From an uncultured Bacteroidales bacterium (GTDB lineage: Bacteria > Bacteroidota > Bacteroidia > Bacteroidales > UBA932), in contig CAJONC010000012.1 in NCBI GenBank assembly GCA_905235675.1, positions 1-39,248 on the forward strand: a stretch of 39,248 nt of DNA, in the 5' to 3' direction. The notes under the pieces were generated by a model. It was given only the letters and a program-made list of their open reading frames with translations. It had not been told where the DNA came from and made no database searches. Position numbers and translations under genes: made by a program. Positions 1 through 7,582 of the stretch are shown in pieces. Position 1 is the stretch's first letter, and each line of letters begins with the position of its first letter.

Positions 1-15
1 ATAAGTTTTATTTCA

Positions 16-23
16 TATATTTG
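16..23 (+). promoter_or_regulatory. Putative -7 box for rplY-pth
   Basis: TATATTTG fits the Bacteroidota housekeeping -7 consensus TAnnTTTG exactly. The expected start of transcription is near position 28-30, giving a leader of about 80 nt before the rplY start codon. The -33 element would fall outside the window. Confidence 0.55.
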
Positions 24-34
24 CGCCCGCAAAT

Positions 35-84
35 AAAACCCGCAGGGGTTTTGGTGCAATGGGATCCGGACCCGGTTTCCGGAT
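35..84 (+). promoter_or_regulatory. Two hairpins in the rplY 5' leader
   Basis: Two perfect inverted repeats lie in the leader. AAAACCC (35-41) pairs with GGGTTTT (46-52) around a 4-nt loop. ATCCGGA (64-70) pairs with TCCGGAT (78-84) around a 7-nt loop. Neither is followed by a free T-run, so they are not obvious terminators. A structured ribosomal-protein leader is an inference; the first hairpin could instead be remnant termination for a gene upstream of the window. Confidence 0.35.
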
Positions 85-110
85 TGAGTAACACATTTTA
101 AAACAACATT

Positions 111-686
111 ATGAAGCATTTTGCACTTAAAGGCCAGACCCGTCAGGTCGGCAACAAAGCCACCATCAAGGCTTTCCGCGCACAGGGACTCATCCCCTGC
201 AATCTTTACGGACCCGGTGTCGAGAATGTACTCTTCACAGTTTCGGAGCGTGAAATCAAGGGCCTCATCGAGACTCCCTATTCCTTCATCGTCGACCTCG
301 AGCTCGACGGCAAGACCAACTACACCGTAGTTCTTCACGAGCTCCAGTTCCATCCCGTCAAAGACAACTGCCTGCACATCGACTTCCTTGCAGTTGACGA
401 CAAGAAGCCCATCGCCATCGACGTTCCCATCAAGTTCGAGGGACACTCGGTAGGTGTCCAGAAGGGTGGCAAGTTCGTTCCCCGTTCCAGGTCGCTCCGC
501 GTAAGCGCCACTATGGAGAACCTTCCTGACGACATCACCATCGACATCAGCAAGCTCGACCTCGCCGGTAAAATCAAGGCTGGCGACGTCAAGTTCGACA
601 AAGTTGCAGTCCTTACCGACAAAGACACAGTTCTCTGCTTCGTGAAGGCCACCCGCAACGTCGACACCGGCGCTGCTGCCGAATAA
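111..686 (+). CDS. rplY: 50S ribosomal protein L25 (CTC/TL5 type)
   Basis: The 191-residue product matches the long two-domain L25/TL5/CTC form. The N-terminal beta-barrel (about residues 1-90) binds 5S rRNA in the large ribosomal subunit, and a C-terminal beta domain follows (about 95-185). The opening segment with KATIKAFRAQGLIPCNLYG is characteristic of the family, which reads K-x-x-x-x-x-R-x-x-G-x-I-P-x-x-x-Y-G. The ATG at 111 starts exactly at the family N-terminus and has no good Shine-Dalgarno, as is usual in Bacteroidota. It lies 14 nt upstream of pth, a pairing common in many bacteria, so the two are probably co-transcribed. Codon use is like its neighbours. Confidence 0.96.
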   Translation: MKHFALKGQTRQVGNKATIKAFRAQGLIPCNLYGPGVENVLFTVSEREIKGLIETPYSFIVDLELDGKTNYTVVLHELQFHPVKDNCLHIDFLAVDDKKPIAIDVPIKFEGHSVGVQKGGKFVPRSRSLRVSATMENLPDDITIDISKLDLAGKIKAGDVKFDKVAVLTDKDTVLCFVKATRNVDTGAAAE

Positions 687-700
687 GCATTTCCAGGGCC

Positions 701-1279
701 ATGGCAGGCGAAAGCTATCTTGTAGCGGGACTGGGCAACATAGGTCCGGAATACGCCTCCACGCGCCACAATGCAGGATTCATTATATTGGATGCGTGGG
801 CCCGCGCATCCAATATTTCTTTTGAAAGCGTCCGCTACGGCGACCTTGCGGTGCTCAATCTCAAGGGAAGGAACATCTACCTTCTCAAGCCCTCCACCTA
901 TATGAATCTGAGCGGCAAGGCAGTTCGATACTATCTTGGCAGGCTGCCCGTCACCACTGACAGGCTGATGGTAGTCTGCGACGATATCAACCTGCCCTTC
1001 GGGACGGTGAGGATGAGGGCCAAAGGAAGCACAGGGGGGCACAATGGGCTGGAGAGCATAGAGGAGATGATAGAGACTCCGAACTATGCAAGGATCAGGG
1101 TGGGGATCGGACACGATTTCGATGCCTCGGGGCAGATTGACTATGTACTCGGAAATTTCAGTCCCGAGGAGCTGGCGGCACTGAACACCGACAGCGAAAG
1201 GATAATTCAGGGCATTATCGACTGGATTTTTGTCGGAATCGACCGTGCAATGACGAAATTAAACACAAAAAAAGGATAA
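701..1279 (+). CDS. pth: Peptidyl-tRNA hydrolase
   Basis: Pth cleaves peptidyl-tRNAs that drop off stalled ribosomes and so recycles tRNA in the cytoplasm. The 192-residue length is typical. Family motifs are clear: the start GLGNIGPEYASTRHNAGF carries the catalytic His in RHNAGF (about residue 23), KPSTYMNLSG (about 67-76) binds the tRNA end, and CDDINLPFG followed by GSTGGHNGLESI (about 92-125) carries the second conserved Asp and His region. It sits 14 nt after rplY, with a hairpin terminator immediately after its stop, so rplY-pth is a two-gene unit. The C-terminus is lysine-rich. Confidence 0.97.
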   Translation: MAGESYLVAGLGNIGPEYASTRHNAGFIILDAWARASNISFESVRYGDLAVLNLKGRNIYLLKPSTYMNLSGKAVRYYLGRLPVTTDRLMVVCDDINLPFGTVRMRAKGSTGGHNGLESIEEMIETPNYARIRVGIGHDFDASGQIDYVLGNFSPEELAALNTDSERIIQGIIDWIFVGIDRAMTKLNTKKG

Positions 1280-1312
1280 AAAAGCAAAAAAAGTTCATTT
1301 TTTTTTGCTTTT
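1278..1312 (+). terminator. Rho-independent terminator after pth
   Basis: An A-rich arm (AAAAGCAAAAAAA, 1280-1292) pairs with TTTTTTTGCTTTT (1300-1312) around a short loop near 1293-1297, immediately after the pth stop. The stem is AT-rich, but the long U-tract fits intrinsic termination. The symmetry would let it act in both directions. Confidence 0.6.
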
Positions 1313-1395
1313 ATCTAAGTATTTGACTACCTTGCACATCACTACAAAAGATATAACATCAGTACTATTTTATAAACCATTAAAATCTAAAAAAA

Positions 1396-1572
1396 ATGAA
1401 AAAGCTCGTTGAAAAAATCAATGCTGAAATCGCTGATTTCCAGGTAAACGCCGAGGCTCAGGTCGTTAAAGGCAACAAGGCTGCAGGTGCCCGCGCACGC
1501 AAAGCTGCCCTTGAACTCATGAAGGATCTCAAGGAATTCCGCAAAGTATCCGTTGAAGAAGCAAAAAAATAA
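1396..1572 (+). CDS. Histone H1-like protein, Hc1 family
   Basis: This short gene encodes 58 residues that are mostly helical and charged (about 12 Lys and 3 Arg against 9 acidic residues). The central KGNKAAGARARKAALEL segment (residues 25-41) and the following FRKVS stretch are typical of the small Bacteroidota proteins annotated as histone H1-like Hc1. The chlamydial relatives bind DNA and compact the nucleoid; the role in Bacteroidota is inferred from family membership only. The gene stands alone, with about 115 nt of AT-rich DNA upstream and a long structured 3' region downstream. The start follows an A-rich run at 1389-1396, a common translation-enhancing context in this phylum. I found no convincing TAnnTTTG box in its upstream region. 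Confidence 0.85.
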   Translation: MKKLVEKINAEIADFQVNAEAQVVKGNKAAGARARKAALELMKDLKEFRKVSVEEAKK

Positions 1573-1602
1573 TTTAAATAATTATATTTTTTATGCAACG
1601 GA

Positions 1603-1644
1603 ACTAAAACCGGCTGCATCTATATTGCAGGTTTAGGTTTTAGT
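1603..1644 (+). other. Two-part hairpin in the 3' region of the histone-like gene
   Basis: ACTAAAACC (1603-1611) is the exact reverse complement of GGTTTTAGT (1636-1644). Inside it, CTGCA (1614-1618) pairs with TGCAG (1626-1630). There is no T-run directly after, so it is not itself a standard terminator. The true terminator lies about 17 nt further on. It could protect the mRNA end or be a small RNA derived from the 3' region; function unknown. Confidence 0.5.
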
Positions 1645-1660
1645 ACACGTCTAAGGGTCG

Positions 1661-1693
1661 AGGGCCGTGAGGCTGGCGGCCCTTTGCTTTTTT
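1661..1693 (+). terminator. Rho-independent terminator of the histone-like gene
   Basis: AGGGCCG (1661-1667) pairs with CGGCCCT (1677-1683), followed by TTGCTTTTTT. This is a strong GC stem with a U-tract. The last base of the stem is also the first base of the -33 TTTG of the next promoter. Confidence 0.8.
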
Positions 1694-1714
1694 ATTTCTC
1701 TTTGGTTATATTTG
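1683..1714 (+). promoter_or_regulatory. Promoter of the M6 protease gene, leaderless layout
   Basis: TTTG (1683-1686), a 20-nt spacer and TATATTTG (1707-1714) match the Bacteroidota -33/-7 consensus and its usual spacing. Only 5 nt separate the -7 box from the ATG at 1720, so transcription should begin at or within a base or two of the start codon. The spacer is the T-tract of the preceding terminator. Confidence 0.7.
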
Positions 1715-1719
1715 GGGTA

Positions 1720-3429
1720 ATGAAACGCATCGTCCTGACAGTACTGCTCATTGCCGCAACCGTTTCCCTGCATGCGCAGGAAGACGCCTTCAGGACGATT
1801 GTCCTTTTCGTCCGGTTCCCCGACCTTGAACTTCGCGCCACTCCCGAACAGCAGGACAGCCTGCTGGCTGAACTCAAGGCATATTTCGACACTCAGTTTT
1901 ATCCCCGGAAAGAATTCGTCTTCGACAGGGGGCCGGTAATTGACGCCGACCGTCCTTACGCTTATTATGGCGCGAATACGCCCGACAGGAAGGACGCCCT
2001 TGCAGGCAGGCTCGCCTATGAGGTGGCGAAAAACGCCGATGCCGACGTTAATTTTGCCGATTACGACAACGATGCCGACGGCACCGTCGACGGAGTCATC
2101 CTGATTGTTCCCGGGGCATCGGAATTCGACACGCATGAAGAAAAGCTTTTCTGGCCACAGACCGAAAGTCTCGGGCGCGACAGGCTGAATCTCGTCCTCG
2201 ACGGGAAAAAGATGGAATCCTACAGCATCGTCCCTGAACTGGATACGCTTGGGGCTCTTGCAGGAATAGGAACACTTGCCCACGAATTCGGGCATCTCCT
2301 CGGTCTGCAGGATCTCTACGACACCGATCTCGAAGGGAGCGGCGGACTTTACAGGGGCCTCGGACGCAGCACAGCCCTGATGGAATTCGGCAACAGTAAC
2401 GACGGAGGGCGCACTCCCCCGAATTTCAATGCCATCGACAGGCATATCCTCGGAATGGGAGAAGAAACGCCCATAATGGATTACGGAGAATACATCCTGC
2501 CTCCTATCGATGAAAACGGCAGGTATTTCATGATTCCCACGGACGCGGACGGCATCTTCTACCTCCTCGAAAACCGCATTCCCCGCGGCTACGACACCCA
2601 TATCGGAGGAGAAGGCATGCTCATCTACAGAATCGACCGGAGCGACGGCGATGCGGGTTACTCCACCTATTTCCAGCGCACCCTCAGCGCCATGGAAAGA
2701 TGGAGGCAGAATCAGGTGAACTGCAATCCGGACCACCCCTGCGCCCACATGCTTTGGGCCCTCCCCGACTCCATTCCCGCCCGATACGCCTTCTGGCCGC
2801 AGGATGAACGCAATGTTTTCAAGGCTCCGCCCTTCGCACTCAAGGACATCAGCCGTCTGCCGGACGGCAACATAAGTTTCAAATACATAGAGCCTATACA
2901 CATCGACGCCGTCTCCGTCTACCAGAGCAGCGTTGTAATAAAATGGACCTTGTCCGAAGACATTCTCCCAGTAGACAGCTGCAAAGTACAATGGTCCACC
3001 GCCAATTCCCCAATGGGCGAAAGCTTCGGACAGATGGCCCGGGACGGTTCCTGGTCCTGCACCGTCAGCGGCCTCAGCCCAAGGGCGACCTTCGATTTCG
3101 AGGTGCACGCCTGGAGTTCCGACGGCAACGAATATCTGCGCGGAGGCAATTTCACCACAAGGATTTACAGAAGCAGCATCTTCCGCTTCATATATCTTGG
3201 CCAGGTACCCCGCAATGAAGACGGGAGTTTCCCCGCCGGCACCCGCGTTCCCCTGATAGTGTATAATTCCATAGGCGGAGAGCACACGGAATGGACATTT
3301 GACGGAAAGGCCATAGAAGCGGAAAGCGATGGATTCTGGACGCTGCCGGGCGACGGAACGCTGAAGGCCTGCGTCCACAATCCGGACGGCAGCACCGATA
3401 TAATAATCAAAGAAATTACCGTACGATGA
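1720..3429 (+). CDS. Secreted M6-family zinc metalloprotease with FN3-like domain
   Basis: The 569-residue product opens with a classical Sec signal peptide (about 1-20, ending HAQ). The zinc-protease signature HEFGHLLGLQD is at residues 188-198: His188 and His192 with Asp198 as ligands, Glu189 catalytic. This is the extended HExxHxxGxxD form of M6 (immune inhibitor A-like) peptidases. A fibronectin type III-like segment follows at about 393-480. The C-terminus (about 490-569) is another beta-rich region; I see no clear type IX sorting signal. The ATG at 1720 is chosen over an upstream in-frame TTG because it starts the signal peptide. Its last codon overlaps the next gene by 4 nt (ATGA), so the pair is co-translated. 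The substrate is unknown. Confidence 0.88.
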   Translation: MKRIVLTVLLIAATVSLHAQEDAFRTIVLFVRFPDLELRATPEQQDSLLAELKAYFDTQFYPRKEFVFDRGPVIDADRPYAYYGANTPDRKDALAGRLAYEVAKNADADVNFADYDNDADGTVDGVILIVPGASEFDTHEEKLFWPQTESLGRDRLNLVLDGKKMESYSIVPELDTLGALAGIGTLAHEFGHLLGLQDLYDTDLEGSGGLYRGLGRSTALMEFGNSNDGGRTPPNFNAIDRHILGMGEETPIMDYGEYILPPIDENGRYFMIPTDADGIFYLLENRIPRGYDTHIGGEGMLIYRIDRSDGDAGYSTYFQRTLSAMERWRQNQVNCNPDHPCAHMLWALPDSIPARYAFWPQDERNVFKAPPFALKDISRLPDGNISFKYIEPIHIDAVSVYQSSVVIKWTLSEDILPVDSCKVQWSTANSPMGESFGQMARDGSWSCTVSGLSPRATFDFEVHAWSSDGNEYLRGGNFTTRIYRSSIFRFIYLGQVPRNEDGSFPAGTRVPLIVYNSIGGEHTEWTFDGKAIEAESDGFWTLPGDGTLKACVHNPDGSTDIIIKEITVR

Positions 3430-3830
3430 AGATTCGCGACATATTGCCCGCAGTCCTGGCTGCCGTTCTCGCCTGCTCATGCGTCGGGGACGACCCTTCC
3501 GCCGGCTTTCAGGAGGACGACACCCTGCGCATAGATATCAAAGGCTATACAACTTTCAGTTACGACCCTCTCAGCTGCCAGAAATCGTTCAACCGCGACA
3601 ACTGTGAATTCCGCGTGCACAGCGACAACATGTCCGATTTCTATTCCGTAGTCCTGGAAGCATTCCCCGCGGAAGTGGGGCAGATGGTCAACGGCACCGC
3701 TTCATGGACCACGAGCAACAACCTGCACACAAAAAAAACCACCTTCGAGGTTTTGAAGCTCGAAGGTGACAAAGTGTGGCTCTGGTCGTCCAGGAACCGT
3801 ATTGCGATGGTCGTCCAGATTCTGGACTGA
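3426..3830 (+). CDS. Small lipoprotein of unknown function
   Basis: The 134-residue product has a signal peptide and lipobox-like LACSC (Cys at about 17 or 19), followed by an acidic stretch near the N-terminus. This is the pattern of surface-directed lipoproteins in Bacteroidota. The mature part looks beta-rich, with several Thr/Tyr/Trp strands and two internal cysteines (in LSCQ and DNCEF). I recognise no named family. It overlaps the metalloprotease by 4 nt and is probably made with it, so it may be a partner or inhibitor of that enzyme, but nothing in the sequence proves this. Its 3' part also contains, on the opposite strand, the terminator of dnaK. Its stop is 6 nt from the dnaK stop. 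Confidence 0.75.
   Translation: MKIRDILPAVLAAVLACSCVGDDPSAGFQEDDTLRIDIKGYTTFSYDPLSCQKSFNRDNCEFRVHSDNMSDFYSVVLEAFPAEVGQMVNGTASWTTSNNLHTKKTTFEVLKLEGDKVWLWSSRNRIAMVVQILD
3730..3768 (-). terminator. dnaK terminator, embedded in the opposing lipoprotein gene
   Basis: On the minus strand CACCTTCGAG (3768-3759) pairs with CTCGAAGGTG (3749-3740) around a 9-nt loop, then runs into GTTTTTTTTG. The 10-bp perfect stem plus U8 tract, about 70 nt after the dnaK stop, is a textbook intrinsic terminator. It lies wholly inside the coding sequence of the convergent lipoprotein gene, where it encodes a Lys-Lys-Thr-Thr-Phe-Glu region. Confidence 0.82.
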
Positions 3831-3836
3831 CGACTG

Positions 3837-5741
3837 CTACTGCTCGTCGGGAGCGTCGCCGCCGTAGTCGGGACCGGGTCCCTGAGGTCCGCCCTGGGGG
3901 CCGCCCTGAGGACCTCCCTGCGAAGGATCGAAGCCTCCCTGGGCAGCTGCTCCGGCCTGATACATCTTCTCGAATGCCTTGCTGAGGGCCTCGGAGTAGC
4001 GGTCGATGTCGGCAATGTTCTGGTTCTTCACAGCCTCCTTGAGAGGATTGAGATTGCTTTCCACCTCAGCCTTGACGTCTGCAGGAATCTTGTCGCCGTT
4101 CTCCTTGAGAAACTTCTCGGCCTGGAAGCAGAGTGAATCGGCATTGTTTATCTTGTCCACCCGCTCCTTGGCAGCCTTGTCGGCATCTTCGTTGGCCTTG
4201 GCCTCGTCGCGCATGCGCTTGATTTCATCTTCACTCAGGCCGCTCGAAGCCTCGATGCGGATATGCTGCTCCTTGCCGGTGGACTTGTCCTTTGCGGACA
4301 CGCTCAGTATGCCGTTGGTGTCGATGTCGAAGGATACCTCGATCTGAGGGATGCCGCGGGGTGCCGGAGCGATGCCGTCGAGATGGAAGATACCTATCTG
4401 CTTGTTGTCCTTTGCCATGGGGCGCTCGCCCTGGAGCACGCGGATCTCAACCGAAGGCTGATTGTCGGCAGCGGTGCTGAAGACCTGCTCCTTGTGAACG
4501 GGGATGGTGGTATTGCTCTCGATGAGTTTTGTCATCACTCCGCCGAGAGTCTCGATACCGAGGCTCAGGGGGGTTACGTCGAGAAGGAGTACATCCTTCA
4601 CGTCGCCTGCGAGCACACCGCCCTGGATGGAAGCGCCGATTGCGACAACCTCGTCGGGATTCACGCTCTTGTTGGGCTCCTTGCCGAAGAACTGCTTTAC
4701 GAGTTCCTGGATCTTGGGGATACGGGTGGATCCGCCTACGAGCAGGACTTCGTCGATGTCGGAGGTGCTCAGATGGGCATCCTGCAGGGCCTTGCGGCAA
4801 GGTTCGATGCTGCGCTGGAACAGATTGTCGCAGATAGCCTCGAACTTCGCACGGGTGAGGGTTTTAACGAGGTGGCGGGGAACGCCGTCGACTGCGGTGA
4901 TGTAAGGCAGGTTGATTTCGGCGCTGGTCTGGTTGGAAAGTTCGATTTTCGCCTTTTCGGCAGCTTCCTTCAGGCGCTGGAGGGCCATAGGGTCCTTCTT
5001 GAGGTCGATTCCGCCGTTCTCGGATGCAAATTCGCCCGCGAGCCAGTCGATGATGGTCTGGTCGAAATCGTCGCCGCCGAGATGGGTGTCACCGTTGGTG
5101 GACTTCACTTCAAATACTCCGTCGCCGAGTTCGAGGATGGAGATATCGAAAGTACCGCCGCCGAGGTCGTAAACAGCGACCTTCATGTTCTTGTTCTTCT
5201 TGTCAAGACCATAGGCGAGGGCTGCTGCCGTAGGTTCGTTGATGATACGCTTGACATCGAGTCCGGCAATCTTTCCGGCTTCCTTGGTAGCCTGGCGCTG
5301 GGAATCCGAGAAGTATGCAGGCACGGTAATCACGGCCTCCGTGACAGGCTGGCGAAGGTAATCCTCGGCTGTCTTCTTCATCTTCTGGAGTATGATGGCG
5401 CTTATTTCCTGAGGGGAATAGAGACGCCCGTTGATGTCTACGCGCGGAGTGTTGTTGTCGCCCTTCACCACGCTGTAGGGCACACGCGCCGCTTCCTGGC
5501 CGACCTGATCGTAGGTTTCGCCCATGAAACGTTTGATACTGAATACAGTATTTTTAGGATTGGTGATAGCCTGACGCTTTGCGGGATTACCCACCTTGCG
5601 CTCGCCATCGTCGGTGAAAGCCACTACCGAAGGGGTGGTGCGAAGGCCTTCGTTGTTGATAATGACGGTAGGCTGGTTGCCTTCCATTACGGCCACGCAA
5701 CTGTTCGTGGTTCCGAGGTCAATTCCAATGATTTTTCCCAT
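3837..5741 (-). CDS. dnaK: Chaperone protein DnaK (Hsp70)
   Basis: DnaK is the ATP-driven Hsp70 chaperone that works with DnaJ and GrpE on unfolded proteins. The 634-residue length is typical. The ATPase domain (about 1-380) starts with [17 protein letters not shown] and has the phosphate-binding [10 protein letters not shown] near residue 190. The inter-domain linker [12 protein letters not shown] lies near 383-394, followed by the substrate-binding beta domain and helical lid. The C-terminal tail is unusual: about three GGPQ repeats and a GP-rich stretch ending DAPDEQ, instead of the EEVD-like ending of many DnaKs. The ATG at 5741 is preceded by AGGAGAAA, one of the few good Shine-Dalgarno sequences here. 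dnaJ and grpE are not adjacent. It is divergent from the pseudouridine synthase gene. Confidence 0.98.
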   Translation of the reverse strand: MGKIIGIDLGTTNSCVAVMEGNQPTVIINNEGLRTTPSVVAFTDDGERKVGNPAKRQAITNPKNTVFSIKRFMGETYDQVGQEAARVPYSVVKGDNNTPRVDINGRLYSPQEISAIILQKMKKTAEDYLRQPVTEAVITVPAYFSDSQRQATKEAGKIAGLDVKRIINEPTAAALAYGLDKKNKNMKVAVYDLGGGTFDISILELGDGVFEVKSTNGDTHLGGDDFDQTIIDWLAGEFASENGGIDLKKDPMALQRLKEAAEKAKIELSNQTSAEINLPYITAVDGVPRHLVKTLTRAKFEAICDNLFQRSIEPCRKALQDAHLSTSDIDEVLLVGGSTRIPKIQELVKQFFGKEPNKSVNPDEVVAIGASIQGGVLAGDVKDVLLLDVTPLSLGIETLGGVMTKLIESNTTIPVHKEQVFSTAADNQPSVEIRVLQGERPMAKDNKQIGIFHLDGIAPAPRGIPQIEVSFDIDTNGILSVSAKDKSTGKEQHIRIEASSGLSEDEIKRMRDEAKANEDADKAAKERVDKINNADSLCFQAEKFLKENGDKIPADVKAEVESNLNPLKEAVKNQNIADIDRYSEALSKAFEKMYQAGAAAQGGFDPSQGGPQGGPQGGPQGPGPDYGGDAPDEQ

Positions 5742-5778
5742 AATATTTTCTCCTTTTTATTATTTTCCGGTTCATTTT

Positions 5779-5847
5779 GTCACTTTGGCGTGACGACTGT
5801 TCTTTTATCGAAAGCTGTGCCATGCGAGGATTTCTGACAAAATGTCA
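5779..5847. promoter_or_regulatory. Two TGTCA/GTGAC dyads between dnaK and the pseudouridine synthase gene
   Basis: Two inverted repeats share a TGTCA-like core. GTCAC-N6-GTGAC spans 5779-5794, and the perfect palindrome TGACA-AAA-TGTCA spans 5835-5847, directly before the -7 box of the plus-strand gene. They could be operators controlling one or both divergent promoters. No regulator is identified, and no standard CIRCE (HrcA) element is seen. Confidence 0.35.
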
Positions 5848-5848
5848 T

Positions 5849-5856
5849 TATCTTTG
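5849..5856 (+). promoter_or_regulatory. -7 box of the pseudouridine synthase gene
   Basis: TATCTTTG matches TAnnTTTG. It lies 9 nt before the ATG at 5866, so the transcript would have a leader of only a few bases. It also overlaps the alternative in-frame start at 5842, which argues against that start. No good -33 TTTG is seen at the right spacing. Confidence 0.5.
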
Positions 5857-5865
5857 GGAACAATT

Positions 5866-6585
5866 ATGGAATATCGCAGCCTGACACCCGCCGAATACGA
5901 CGACATAGCCTCCCGCATCGTCTACGAAGACAACCATCTGCTTATCTTCAACAAACGCTGCGGCGAAATAGTACAGGGAGACAAAACCGGAGACGAGCCC
6001 CTGAGCGAAACCCTCAAGGCCTTTGTCGCAATGCGCGACTCAAAGCCGGGGCAGGTTTTCATGGGAGTTCCCCACCGCCTCGACAGACCGGTGTGCGGAA
6101 TATGCATCTTTGCCAAGACATCCAAGGCCCTCGAAAGGCTGAACGCGATGTTCCGCGACGGTTCGGTTCACAAAAGCTATGTCGCAATGTGCTGCGCCGC
6201 ACCTCCCGAAAGCGAAGGGCTGCTGGAAGACTGGATGGAACGCAACGAACGCCTGAACAAGAGTTTTGTCACGCGCAAACCAGGGCCCAAGGCCAAACTT
6301 GCAAAACTGAAATACAAATACCTGGGGCCGACGGAACACTATCACCTTGTTGAAGTGGAACTGCTTACCGGCAGACATCACCAGATACGCTGCCAGCTCG
6401 CGCACCTGGGCTGCCCCATCAAGGGCGACCTGAAGTACGGTGCGCCCAGGTCCAACCGCGACGGAGGAATCTGCCTGCAGGCGAACAATGTCACCCTGCT
6501 TCATCCGGTAAAGAAAATTCCTCTTTCGTTCCGGCTTTCTCTCCCTGATGCATGGAAGGTTTCGGGCATGGAATCGACAGCCTGA
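5866..6585 (+). CDS. RluA-family RNA pseudouridine synthase
   Basis: These enzymes convert specific uridines of rRNA or tRNA to pseudouridine. The 239-residue product carries the family signature PHRLDRPVCGICIFAK, with the catalytic Asp at about residue 73. The later GRHHQIRCQLAHLGCPIKGD segment is typical of the RluA/RluC/RluD branch. There is no N-terminal S4 domain, so it is the short form of the family. The start at 5866 is preferred over 5842 because the first lies after the -7 box. The last 95 nt overlap the end of the AraC-type gene on the other strand. The target RNA position cannot be told from sequence. Confidence 0.92.
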   Translation: MEYRSLTPAEYDDIASRIVYEDNHLLIFNKRCGEIVQGDKTGDEPLSETLKAFVAMRDSKPGQVFMGVPHRLDRPVCGICIFAKTSKALERLNAMFRDGSVHKSYVAMCCAAPPESEGLLEDWMERNERLNKSFVTRKPGPKAKLAKLKYKYLGPTEHYHLVEVELLTGRHHQIRCQLAHLGCPIKGDLKYGAPRSNRDGGICLQANNVTLLHPVKKIPLSFRLSLPDAWKVSGMESTA

Positions 6586-7549
6586 TGCGGGCCAACATGT
6601 CTCCTGGGGTGATTCCCATCACCAGCTTGAAAGCCATATTGTAAGTCACCACTGAATGGAAGCCCGCCGCAAAGGCGAGTTCGATAACCTTGATTTTGGG
6701 ATTATCCTTCATCAGTTCCACCGAATACATTATCCGGTAGTAGTTGATATACTGGCGTATGTTCTTCTTTGCATATTTGTTAACCGCCTTTGAGACATAT
6801 AATTTGTTCACGTGCAGGTAGGAGGCAATGTCCTCCATCGAAAAGCCGTCGTCCAGATACGGCCTGTGCAGGTACATATAATCCTGAAGCCTGCGGTAGA
6901 TTCCGGCCAGAAGGTCTTCGTCGACCGGCGAGACCGCTTTATCCCGCATCTCCGCATAAATAAGGTCACGGATTCGTTTTTCTTTCTTTTTCGACAGCAG
7001 CAGCGACCTTCCCGAATACGACTTGTAATGCATCAGCCCATAAAAGACAGCCAGGCTCACCCCGAGAGGGTAATACCATACCGACGGCGCTTCCGCCAGT
7101 TCCATGAACGCGAGCAGCGCTACAAGCAGAGGAACAGCCTGTCCGTAAAATGAACGGGAATCTTCTTCAAGCCTGCACCAGGGTGCGTCGCGGCGGAAGA
7201 GTCCCGCCAGTTCGCGGTACTTCATCGAGGTACGCAGCGAGCGGTAGCCCAGGGTGAACAGCAAGACGGGAATGAGGAAGAAAGCAAGAGGATGCTCACG
7301 GCAGAAGGGAACCGCAGCCGCGGCAATGTAATAGACCGCACTGCTTGTCATGAAATACACCGACATCGGCAGTGCTTCGTAAGAAAGAGGATAGTACTGC
7401 GACATCTGTATGGCTGTCAGGAAATAAATGCAAATGCGCAATCCGCGCAACTGGACAGTACCTAAAAGGGCTTCTTCTCCAAGCAATATCGTGAGCACAA
7501 GCAGCGGAAGCAGTCTCAGTATCGCATGGAATGAAATTATCTGTTTCAT
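6491..7549 (-). CDS. AraC-family regulator with N-terminal membrane region
   Basis: The 352-residue protein has several hydrophobic helices in its first half (about residues 1-165). A charged linker follows, then a C-terminal AraC DNA-binding domain with two helix-turn-helix units (about 236-258 and 286-310). The second contains the typical IELAFAAGFHSVVTYNMAFK-type stretch and ITPGDM in place of the usual TPSxYR. This is the membrane-sensor AraC layout common in Bacteroidota; the signal and target genes are unknown. Starts at 7567 or 7558 are also possible; 7549 begins directly before the first membrane helix. A further in-frame ATG at 7615 lies inside a large inverted repeat and is unlikely. 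The last 31 codons overlap the opposing pseudouridine synthase gene. Confidence 0.85.
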   Translation of the reverse strand: MKQIISFHAILRLLPLLVLTILLGEEALLGTVQLRGLRICIYFLTAIQMSQYYPLSYEALPMSVYFMTSSAVYYIAAAAVPFCREHPLAFFLIPVLLFTLGYRSLRTSMKYRELAGLFRRDAPWCRLEEDSRSFYGQAVPLLVALLAFMELAEAPSVWYYPLGVSLAVFYGLMHYKSYSGRSLLLSKKKEKRIRDLIYAEMRDKAVSPVDEDLLAGIYRRLQDYMYLHRPYLDDGFSMEDIASYLHVNKLYVSKAVNKYAKKNIRQYINYYRIMYSVELMKDNPKIKVIELAFAAGFHSVVTYNMAFKLVMGITPGDMLARIRLSIPCPKPSMHQGEKAGTKEEFSLPDEAG

Positions 7550-7574
7550 TTTCAACATTTTAAACATTAGGGCC

Positions 7575-7582
7575 CCAATATA
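7575..7582 (-). promoter_or_regulatory. Possible -7 box of the AraC-type gene
   Basis: On the minus strand TATATTGG differs from TAnnTTTG at one position. It is 25 nt from the chosen start codon and directly downstream of the large dyad, a sensible place for a regulated promoter. Confidence 0.35.
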
